Assembly (NCBI GenBank): GCA_026394565.1
Contig: JAPKYA010000071.1
Coordinates: 1-32,644, forward strand
Direction: 5' to 3'
DNA: 32,644 nucleotides
Source: Methanothrix sp.
GTDB taxonomy: Archaea > Halobacteriota > Methanosarcinia > Methanotrichales > Methanotrichaceae
Below, one piece after another: positions 1 to 5,955 of this stretch; within the stretch, counting starts at the first letter, position 1, and the number at the start of each line of letters is the position of its first letter. The translations under genes and the position numbers were made by a program. The notes under the pieces were generated by a model. It was given only the letters and a program-made list of their open reading frames with translations. It ran no database searches and was not told where the DNA came from.

Positions 1-226
1 TCTGTTGATGGGATGATTGGCGAGCTAAGGAGAATATTCATTTTTTATGATATACTTTTAGGAATATAAATCTGAAGAAAAGTCTAATGTAATAATATGA
101 CAACTATAAATAGATTAAGTTAATTTAAGCAACACAGCATCAACCATGTTAAACTAAACGATTCATGGATGGCGTATCTCTTGTTGAATACTCAATCTCT
201 GTTCTTTAATTTAGGTAATTTCACAT
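1..226. other. AT-rich intergenic leader
   Basis: This stretch is clearly more AT-rich than the rest of the window. No convincing gene, tRNA or repeat is visible. A short plus-strand frame is open from base 1 to a TAA at 67-69 and could be the tail of a gene starting outside the window, but 22 codons are too few to judge. Confidence 0.4.
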
Positions 227-620
227 GTGCCAGCGAGCGCCTTACCTAAAATTCATACCTACGAGAACCTGGGCGGCGACATGGCCCACAACGTCACCAT
301 CCGCGACGAGCTGGACCCAAGAGTTTTCCTCATCTCCGCCGACCCGGCCCTGTCCAGGATCAACACCCGAAACATTACCTGGAACTATCCCTCAGCTCGA
401 CCCGGACGGCCCGCATACCATCGCCTTGCAGATACGCGTACTCGAAACTCTGTCCCGAGTGACTCTGCTACAAAACCGCTTTACCATCAGTTGCAATGAG
501 CTGGGGCCGAAATCAAGCAGCATTTGCACTCAGGTCTTTAACGGGATGAAGCTCGCCGTCAATAAGACGACGCTACAAAAGGCAGTGCACCAGGGCGAGG
601 AAGTAAGCTACATTATCGAG
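227..620 (+). pseudogene. Decayed DUF11 / COG1361-type surface repeat protein fragment
   Basis: Two frames together read like one DUF11 (conserved repeat, COG1361) Ig-like module of archaeal cell-surface proteins. The first frame gives HNVTIRDELDP and RNITWNYP; the next frame continues QLDPDGPHTIALQIRV and later LAVNKTTLQKAVHQGEEVSY, which looks like the opening strand of a following module. The switch falls at about 389-393 (one extra base or two missing). No signal peptide or plausible start precedes it, and after about 620 the similarity stops, so both ends are lost. Known of the family: tandem modules in secreted S-layer-like proteins. Inferred: a dead fragment of a larger surface-protein gene. 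I am confident of the module type, less of the exact borders. Confidence 0.6.
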
Positions 621-946
621 TTCTTGCGGGCCGATGCCCTATCTCGGCGCTGGAAAGAGAAGGACGCAAGTACTCTCGGGCCTAGATGGTGGCCTGCGAC
701 TCTGCGAAATTGTTCATCCCTCTCTCTTCCGCCGCGCACCACTGAGGCGATCCGCGGGGCCGGCTGGCGTCCCAAGCGCGTGCGTGCCTGGGACCGGATG
801 CATTCTATCCGGAGGAGAGTTTTCCGCTAAGGCGCGCGGGCTCGTCCGGCCTGCCCCTGGCAAGTGATTCGTAATCAAATGAGTTGAAATGAGCCTGATC
901 CTAGATGAGCAATAATTCCATATACTAAAAAGTAAACTTAACTATT
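621..946. other. GC-rich non-coding stretch after the pseudogene
   Basis: Frames are open through about 830-867 but their translations are arginine/proline-rich and match no family I recognise, so I treat them as non-coding, perhaps further pseudogene debris. Bases 870-946 become AT-rich. A TATA-like ccatatacta at about 917-926 lies some 25-30 nt before the antitoxin start at 947, compatible with a leaderless or short-leader promoter. Confidence 0.35.
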
Positions 947-1174
947 ATGTCAACCAGTGTTTACAGCATCCGTTTGGACGATCATGTGCGCCGCATGATG
1001 GACGAGATGAGAGATGTCAACTGGCAGGCAGAGATCAGGGAAGCTGTGGAGAAGATGGTCCGGGAGAAGAAGAAGCATCACTTCCTGGCAGAGGCTCGAA
1101 AGTTGAGGAACAAAATGAAGCCCATCGATACCTCCGCAGCAGAGATGATAAGAGAGGATAGAGATGCCAGATAA
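947..1174 (+). CDS. VapB-type antitoxin
   Basis: A 75-residue charged protein directly upstream of, and overlapping by 11 nt, a PIN-domain toxin gene. The N-terminus (STSVYSIRLDDHVRRMMDEM) has the strand-then-helix layout of ribbon-helix-helix DNA-binding antitoxins; the C-terminal half is a long basic/acidic helix ending in REDRDAR, typical of the toxin-wrapping arm. Expected role: binds and inhibits the downstream PIN RNase and autorepresses the operon through RHH binding to the promoter. The start is the only ATG before the conserved strand; a TATA-like element lies about 25-30 nt upstream and there is no clear Shine-Dalgarno, so the mRNA may be leaderless. Assignment rests on gene context and fold pattern rather than on a diagnostic motif. 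Confidence 0.75.
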   Translation: MSTSVYSIRLDDHVRRMMDEMRDVNWQAEIREAVEKMVREKKKHHFLAEARKLRNKMKPIDTSAAEMIREDRDAR

Positions 1175-1577
1175 TGTCATCCTGGATTCATCCGTCATAG
1201 CAGCCCTCTTCTTCTTTCGGGACATAGCATCTGAGAAAGCTGCGGATGCCATTGCCGAGAAGGACCTCATAGCCCTGGATCTGTCCATGGCGGAGGTGGG
1301 TAACGTCGCCTGGAAACGGGTGGTTCATTTTCAAGAGGACCCTGAGCTGACATTCTCAGCCCTCCAGGAATGCATGGGCTTCATCTCCGAGGCGTGCGCC
1401 CCCATCCGGGCGAGCGACCTGATCAGTGAGGCATATCGAATTGCGGTTGAAGACAGAATTGCTTTTTACGACTCACTCTTTCTGGCGGCTTCGGAAAAGG
1501 AGAATGCTCCACTGCTGACCATGGATCGAAAGCTGTACGAGAAGGTCAAGCAGAAGAGAAATGTGCAAATGATTTAG
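1164..1577 (+). CDS. VapC-type PIN-domain ribonuclease toxin
   Basis: A 137-residue PIN-domain protein, normal length for VapC. The acidic residues expected to bind Mg2+ are in place: Asp8 in VILDSSV, Glu44 in SMAEVGN, Asp103 in FYDSLFLAAS and Asp121 in LLTMDRKL. VapC toxins cut tRNA or rRNA at defined sites and are neutralised by the cognate antitoxin. The start overlaps the end of the antitoxin gene (11 nt), so the pair is co-transcribed and probably translationally coupled. All catalytic positions are intact, so it looks functional; the RNA target cannot be read from the sequence. The pair sits next to a decayed surface-protein gene, consistent with an accessory stretch. Confidence 0.88.
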   Translation: MPDNVILDSSVIAALFFFRDIASEKAADAIAEKDLIALDLSMAEVGNVAWKRVVHFQEDPELTFSALQECMGFISEACAPIRASDLISEAYRIAVEDRIAFYDSLFLAASEKENAPLLTMDRKLYEKVKQKRNVQMI

Positions 1578-1702
1578 GTGCGGCTACAGCCGTCCGGGCT
1601 TTTTTGTCCGCTGCCGGTGCGCTCACGCCTGCGGGTCCGGGCCCGCCTGGGCGAGCGTGGCTGCCCGCGCGCGCGGGAGCGCAGCCTGCTTAGTTCGACG
1701 TT

Positions 1703-1738
1703 TTTCGTGAGTTCTTTGTGCGCTTTGTGATCTTTGTG
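1703..1738. repeat. Four 9-bp units ending in GTG
   Basis: Four consecutive 9-mers (tttcgtgag, ttctttgtg, cgctttgtg, atctttgtg) follow the toxin gene; the last three share CTTTGTG at exact 9-bp spacing (1714, 1723, 1732). The preceding 1578-1690 is very GC-rich. Similar tttgtg/ttcgtg strings occur between genes in many prokaryotic genomes and give spurious ORFs; the function is unknown. Confidence 0.5.
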
Positions 1739-1746
1739 GTGAAATG

Positions 1747-2394
1747 TTATCTTGACAATGCAATCCTCACCTGCATCCACAAGACCTCCTCTTCGCCTTC
1801 CTTCCCTCGCCAGTACATGGAAAGCTCCCTGCCCGGCCCCAGTTCATGCCTCTTCTTCTCAACGCCGCCCCGCTCCTCATAGTGCTTCTGTGTATCCTCC
1901 AGGATGCCCTCGAAGCTCACCTCCTGCAGAGCGTCGCCCATGAGCAGCCGCTCCTTTGTGTCCCCCTTCAGGAAGACGCACCCCACCGTTGGCACCCCGA
2001 GAAATCGCCGGATCTCCCGGGCCAGCTCATATCCCTGCAAAGCGGGAACAGCCAGATAGCACTCAGGAAAATGGCGCTGCAGTATCTCCAAAAGCTCTGT
2101 GAAGAGATGAAAATCCATATCAGCGTATTTGAAGAGCTTATCCAGTACGATTTTCCCCTTTTCCAGATCAAACTGCAAAAAGACTTCAGCCGCTATCCCA
2201 TCCAGGCCGCACCTCGCCTTCTCCGCCGCCTCCAGGCCGGTAAAGGCCTCCTGCAGCCGGTCGAAGAGGCGGCCCATCTCCCGGCAGAACCCGCCTTTTC
2301 GTGTCGTGGCCTCGGGAGTAAGCACGCCGGAAAACTGGATGGAAGCGCGCACAGACGGCCACATGCCTATGCTGCCATCAGTCAGATCAAGCAT
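1747..2394 (-). CDS. Uncharacterised 215-aa protein
   Basis: I do not recognise a family. The protein is soluble, without signal peptide or membrane segment, acidic in the middle and charged at the C-terminus. A hydrophobic core pattern around residues 85-150 (LLEILQRHFPECYLAVPAL; REIRRFLGVPTVGCVFLKGD) suggests an alpha/beta fold. It starts 6 bp after the stop of the upstream GNAT gene, and a GAGGATG about 13 nt before its ATG can act as ribosome-binding site, so it is the last gene of a three-gene minus-strand operon (beta-helix protein, GNAT, this). A longer open frame on the opposite strand (1846-2868) is a shadow of this gene and the GNAT gene. Real-gene status rests on the operon spacing and the protein-like composition. 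Confidence 0.6.
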   Translation of the reverse strand: MLDLTDGSIGMWPSVRASIQFSGVLTPEATTRKGGFCREMGRLFDRLQEAFTGLEAAEKARCGLDGIAAEVFLQFDLEKGKIVLDKLFKYADMDFHLFTELLEILQRHFPECYLAVPALQGYELAREIRRFLGVPTVGCVFLKGDTKERLLMGDALQEVSFEGILEDTQKHYEERGGVEKKRHELGPGRELSMYWRGKEGEEEVLWMQVRIALSR

Positions 2395-2400
2395 TTCTAT

Positions 2401-2892
2401 TCAGATCATCCTCTGCATCCAGACCACATCGAAGTACCGGCCCCATTTTCGGCCGACCTTCTGGAAGCGACCGCATTCCCGAAAGCCGCATTTTCTGTGA
2501 AAAGCCAAGCTTGCCGGGTTGAGGGAGGAGATGCTTGCCAGGATGGAAGTGATGCCCTTCTCTTTGGCCTCATGCAGGAGGCTTTCATGCATTGCTTTTC
2601 CCATTCCCTTTCCCGTGTGCTCCGGAGCGATGAAGCAGGTTATCTCTGCCGCCCCGGAAAATACAGGCATGGGGCTATGCGGACGGAGCAATGCAAATCC
2701 CAGCACATTTCCCTCGCCGTCCCTGGCCACCAGGAAAGGATAGCCCTCTGCCATGTTCAGGAAAAGAGAGAAGAACTCGTAAGGCACCCGATCTTCCGGA
2801 TAGGCGGCGAAGCTGCTTTGCACGTAGTGGTTGAAGATATCGATTATCGCTTTCCCATCCTCTTTTGAGACAGAGGCAATAGTGAAATCCAT
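2401..2892 (-). CDS. GNAT-family N-acetyltransferase (phosphinothricin/methionine-sulfone type)
   Basis: A 163-residue protein that fits the phosphinothricin / YncA-MnaT branch of GNAT enzymes, which move an acetyl group from acetyl-CoA to an amino group of small substrates. Visible marks: N-terminal IIDIFNHYVQSSFAAYPE, the central strand ITCFIAPEHTGKGMGKAM (motif A with the pyrophosphate-binding G-K-G-M-G-K turn), and the C-terminal SLNPASLAFHRKCGFRECG signature. The ATG at 2892 is preferred; an in-frame TTG two codons upstream is possible. It lies 12 bp after the secreted beta-helix gene and 6 bp before the unknown gene, so the three are probably co-transcribed, although no functional link is evident. 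The substrate is not deducible. Confidence 0.85.
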   Translation of the reverse strand: MDFTIASVSKEDGKAIIDIFNHYVQSSFAAYPEDRVPYEFFSLFLNMAEGYPFLVARDGEGNVLGFALLRPHSPMPVFSGAAEITCFIAPEHTGKGMGKAMHESLLHEAKEKGITSILASISSLNPASLAFHRKCGFRECGRFQKVGRKWGRYFDVVWMQRMI

Positions 2893-2904
2893 CTTCAATC
2901 AGCA

Positions 2905-3612
2905 TCAATTCATAGAGGAAACGGAAGGGAAATTATCCCTGCCTGGACCGCTTCCTATCATCCTTGGCTTGTCGCAGATCTTGTCCTGGTTGGTATCATT
3001 GCAGCCCTCCGACTCCTCATCGTAATCGCTGTAATGGTTTCCTATAACCCGCGGGCCGCTTATCAGCTCCATGAGGCCCTGCAATCCTTCTGCCGGCACG
3101 CTCCCATTCCATCGATTATTGCGGCCACTGTCGCTTACAGTTATTTCATTCTCCAGCAAGTCGTTGGATAGAATTGTGTTATTCTCAGCACCGGATTGAA
3201 TATAAATTCCATACTTATTCTCACGAATTATATTGCTTTGTACAATATTATTGCTGGAAGCAATCTTTATTCCGGCATTGCCGCATCCACAACCGCCCGA
3301 GCCCGTTATGTTAAAGCCCTCGACAATCGTGCCGTTGGACGTTATGCTGATGACGCTTCCCGATCCTCCGGCATCCACAACAGGACTCCCGTTGCCGCTG
3401 TCTATGCCCTGCAAGGTGAGAGTCTTTAAGACATGAACGTTTTCGCGATAAACTCCACTCTGCACTTCAATGATATCCCCCTGGCTGGAATTGTCTATTG
3501 CCTGCTGAATTCGCGAATAATCAGCATCCTTCGGCCCCACAGTTATCTTAGAGGCATTTGCATATCCCAGGACCAGAATTGGGATTAGTATTAATATTAA
3601 GCATGCCCTCAT
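2905..3612 (-). CDS. Secreted NosD-like parallel beta-helix protein
   Basis: A 235-residue exported protein. Residues 1-20 (MRACLILILIPILVLGYANA) form a signal peptide; the ATG at 3612 is chosen because GAGGAAATT lies just upstream and it begins the signal peptide, although the frame is open further upstream. The mature part opens with ITVGPKDADYSRIQQAIDNS and GDIIEVQSGVYRENV, the classic entry of NosD/CASH right-handed beta-helix proteins, followed by repeating strands (GIKIASSNNIVQSNIIRENKYGIYIQSG). The end is rich in Asp/Asn (SDYDEESEGCNDTNQDKICD), resembling a calcium-binding dockerin-like or thrombospondin-3-like loop. Methanosarcinales carry many such surface proteins. Likely a cell-envelope carbohydrate-binding or adhesion protein; exact ligand unknown. 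First gene of the minus-strand operon. Confidence 0.85.
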   Translation of the reverse strand: MRACLILILIPILVLGYANASKITVGPKDADYSRIQQAIDNSSQGDIIEVQSGVYRENVHVLKTLTLQGIDSGNGSPVVDAGGSGSVISITSNGTIVEGFNITGSGGCGCGNAGIKIASSNNIVQSNIIRENKYGIYIQSGAENNTILSNDLLENEITVSDSGRNNRWNGSVPAEGLQGLMELISGPRVIGNHYSDYDEESEGCNDTNQDKICDKPRMIGSGPGRDNFPSVSSMN

Positions 3613-3673
3613 AATTTCCTCGTAGTAGCTTCTTTGTATTAGAACTTTTTCATTAATATAGAGGTAGATGGAA

Positions 3674-4051
3674 ATGCTGGATGGAATAAAATGCCAGAAC
3701 TGCGGCAAAGAGATGACTGAGGATGAAGTATTCGCTACAGAAGGCAAGACCCTCTGCGAAGACTGCTACATCGATGTCAGCCACAGAATTAGGGTCTGCG
3801 ATCCCTGGGCGGAGAGGTCGAAGATGATATTCCGGGAGAGCCACGGCCTGGAAGGAACGGATGGCCTCACGAATCTGCAAAAGGATATCTACGAGTATAT
3901 CCGGGAGAAGGGCAAGGCCACCCGTGCAGAGCTGATGGAGAGGTTCCAGCTTCCGTCCCCGGAGTTGGAGAACCAGTTTGCCATCCTTCGTCACTGCCAG
4001 CTTCTGAAGGGCAAGAAGGAAGGAGATGAGGTGTACATTGTCCTCTGGTAA
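3674..4051 (+). CDS. Zinc-ribbon / winged-helix small regulator-like protein
   Basis: About 125 residues in two parts. Residues 1-40 hold a treble-clef or LIM-like zinc site (CQNCGK, then LCEDCYIDVSHR) with four cysteines in two CxxC pairs. Residues about 60-125 (LTNLQKDIYEYIREKGKATRAELMERF, then FAILRHCQLLKGKKEGDEVYIVLW) form a winged-helix fold. GAGGT at 3661-3665 is 8 nt before the ATG at 3674 and only 2 nt before the ATG at 3668, so the second ATG is the better start. This architecture is common among small archaeal proteins annotated as putative DNA- or RNA-binding; no target is known. It is divergent from the beta-helix gene, with only about 60 bp shared upstream DNA. Confidence 0.75.
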   Translation: MLDGIKCQNCGKEMTEDEVFATEGKTLCEDCYIDVSHRIRVCDPWAERSKMIFRESHGLEGTDGLTNLQKDIYEYIREKGKATRAELMERFQLPSPELENQFAILRHCQLLKGKKEGDEVYIVLW

Positions 4052-4061
4052 ATACATAAAT

Positions 4062-4221
4062 ATCGTCGACCGGCTCCGCCAGATCTGCCCCTGCCTGCTC
4101 TCCTTAGTCGCCCTTGCGGACGATGAGATTGTAGGCCATATCCTCTTCTCCCCGACCATGAGTCCCTGACGAGGCCTTCATGATCCTGGTTTTGCAGCAG
4201 GCGGCGATGAAGAATGCGTAA
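4062..4221 (+). pseudogene. Collapsed YhbS-like GNAT acetyltransferase remnant
   Basis: One frame reads IVDRLRQ...LLSLVALADDEIVGHILFSP, a typical beta2-beta4 segment of YhbS-like GNAT enzymes, and stops at 4167-4169. Immediately after, in the next frame, DEAFMILVLQQ (4168-4200) matches the usual C-terminal end of the same family and stops at 4219. The acetyl-CoA-binding middle of about 60 residues is missing, so an internal deletion plus frame change has killed the gene. The N-terminus is also absent. Nothing else coding is visible in 4052-4365; 4222-4365 is plain spacer. Confidence 0.6.
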
Positions 4222-4365
4222 ACCTTCCATCGAGGGAGACTGCATGCCCTTACAAATAAGGAAGAGCTCATAGGGATCGAGCATGACCGTCGATCAGATT
4301 CCCATCACCAAGGCGAGATAATCAGGCTGCAAAGGATCGAGGCCCTGCTCAAACAAAGTGATCTG

Positions 4366-4662
4366 TCATTGCAGCTCTATGTCGGCCAGACCGGGTTTGC
4401 CGGCATTGGGCTTCAGCCTATAAATTAAACCGTTGATATTGACATCAACATGGTCGCCTTTCGGCGTGGCATCGAAGTCATGCGTGACGAGGAAGAAGGC
4501 CAGATCCTGGGCATTCATTCGCACATCCTCGCTGGCACCGGTCAGGTTCAAAAGATCCTGATAATCGGCAGAGGCACTGCATACAAAAACCGTAGATGCG
4601 ATTATAGCAAGGAGCACCATGGCTATGAAACGGAATGCGTTTATCTCCCTCTTTAAAAACAT
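4366..4662 (-). CDS. Small secreted protein of unknown function
   Basis: 98 residues with an N-terminal signal peptide (KREINAFRFIAMVLLAIIAS, cleavage probably near CSASA at residue 32). The mature part of about 65 residues (DYQDLLNLTGASEDVRMNA, then DFDATPKGDHVDVNINGLIYRLKPN) has no cysteines after the leader and no family I recognise. GGTGAT before the ATG is a plausible ribosome site. It lies 78 bp downstream of the solute-binding + Cache gene on the same strand and may be the last member of that exported-protein cluster. Confidence 0.6.
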   Translation of the reverse strand: MFLKREINAFRFIAMVLLAIIASTVFVCSASADYQDLLNLTGASEDVRMNAQDLAFFLVTHDFDATPKGDHVDVNINGLIYRLKPNAGKPGLADIELQ

Positions 4663-4740
4663 AGTATCACCGACAAAAACCTATCCTTTGCTTAGGAAAA
4701 GTGTTTTAGGAGCCCTTTCCCGGACCGGCAACCTTTGGGT

Positions 4741-5955
4741 TCAACCCCCCTCTTTGTATTTGCCGGCGCATACGACGTACAGCTTGCCGTCGCTGCCTCT
4801 GGTCAATTTATAATAAGTAGTTTTATAATATAGGCCGCCCTCGGCAGGGTTTGTGTAGATATAATCCACCCAGCCGGTCCTATATCTTATCGCCCCGGCA
4901 ACGATTTCATCCCTAAACTTCTTTCCGCTGACATCTACCTTGCCCATGAAATTCATCCCGACCAATCTGGGATTATCCGCATGAGCCACGATATTTACAT
5001 CTGTATCGTACACAAAGACATAAAGCGCTGGATTGTCCTTATCCTTAAAGGGGTGCTCTCCTGCGGATATTCTCTTAAATGTCCCCGCAGCATCGCTTTC
5101 AATGCTCGATGATGTGAGATTGACCAGGCGAATGATCTGTTCATCCGAAACGTTAAGCTTGCTGTATCTGACAGGCAAATACTTATAAAGGATCTTTTCG
5201 TAATCGCTGATCCCATCCATGTCCTTTTCCTGCTTGGTTTGATTCAAAGCGCTCTGGAAGGCATGGACTAATGAATCAGGTATATCTTTGTTGAATGCGT
5301 AGTAGAGCTCAAAATCTCCACCTAGATCATAGGCTGTTTTATATTGGCTCGGATTTATGCCGAATCTACTGAGTTGCCATATGCCGGGGATCTCCGGATA
5401 GGCCCAGGCATCAATGGTTCCATCTTGCAGTGATTTTATAAGATCATATGAATCATTTTCAACAATGAGATTCTTTGGATCCAATCCGGCCTTTATAGCC
5501 AATAGTCGTTCCGCTGAATCTCTAATGACTCCAACTTTATATTTATTCAGATCCGGCGGTGCACCAATTGTTATGGCCTTGTCTTTCATAACGAAAAGCA
5601 CGACATTAATGGGGCTGATGGGGCCCACCCATTTGAATAGAGATTCCCTTTCCGCCAATCGACCCGTGGAAAAAAGAACTGTATTATTCTCGTTTAGAGC
5701 GGTCTGATAGCCCATACTCCATGTCGATAATCGGATGCTGCTGCGATTTAGTTCTAAATCCATACGATTGAGCATTCTATCCAGCAAGTCTACGGAGATT
5801 CCTTTCAGCATACCATCTTCCGGGAAATTAAATGGAGGAAATTGCTCAGTGATGTATTCCATATGCTCGGCTGAAGGGACCGGCTTATATCCAAGAGCAG
5901 GGGCAATAATCACGATCATAACTATAGCTAGTATCGATATCTTCATCATCGTCAT
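4741..5955 (-). CDS. Exported solute-binding (SBP_bac_3-like) protein fused to a Cache domain
   Basis: 404 residues. Signal peptide about 1-22 (KISILAIVMIVIIAPALG). Residues about 30-245 form a type-II periplasmic-binding fold: YITEQFPPFNF opening, GISVDLLDRML, FSTGRLAERESLFKWVGPI, YKVGVIRDSAERLL and DGTIDAWAYPEIPG all match the family-3 amino-acid/polar solute-binding pattern. Residues about 300-400 form a single Cache domain (NPALYVFVYDTDVNIVAHAD, LVGMNFMGKVDVSGKKF, GWVDYIYTNP). No C-terminal membrane helix is present, so it is a free or lipid-less exported binder. Its ATG overlaps the stop of the pentapeptide gene by 4 nt; because GGAG sits very close to that ATG, the ATGs at 5949 or 5946 may be the true starts. 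Ligand unknown; Cache domains usually bind small acids, amino acids or polyamines. Confidence 0.8.
   Translation of the reverse strand: MTMMKISILAIVMIVIIAPALGYKPVPSAEHMEYITEQFPPFNFPEDGMLKGISVDLLDRMLNRMDLELNRSSIRLSTWSMGYQTALNENNTVLFSTGRLAERESLFKWVGPISPINVVLFVMKDKAITIGAPPDLNKYKVGVIRDSAERLLAIKAGLDPKNLIVENDSYDLIKSLQDGTIDAWAYPEIPGIWQLSRFGINPSQYKTAYDLGGDFELYYAFNKDIPDSLVHAFQSALNQTKQEKDMDGISDYEKILYKYLPVRYSKLNVSDEQIIRLVNLTSSSIESDAAGTFKRISAGEHPFKDKDNPALYVFVYDTDVNIVAHADNPRLVGMNFMGKVDVSGKKFRDEIVAGAIRYRTGWVDYIYTNPAEGGLYYKTTYYKLTRGSDGKLYVVCAGKYKEGG

Noticed and set aside
1-69. Open frame from the left edge to a TAA, possible gene tail
   Set aside because: Only 22 codons in AT-rich DNA and no recognisable family; cannot be supported.
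225-830. 201-codon plus-strand open frame taken as a gene
   Set aside because: Only its middle resembles a DUF11 module, the start of that module is in another frame, and its ends are Arg/Pro/Ser-rich nonsense; treated as pseudogene debris.
1846-2868. 340-codon plus-strand open frame
   Set aside because: It lies opposite the GNAT and 215-aa genes; its translation is leucine/histidine-rich without family features, while the minus strand gives a clear GNAT protein and tight operon spacing.
4734-4747. gggttcaaccccc, similar to a tRNA T-arm
   Set aside because: No acceptor, D or anticodon arm around it, and it overlaps the 3' end of the Cache protein gene.
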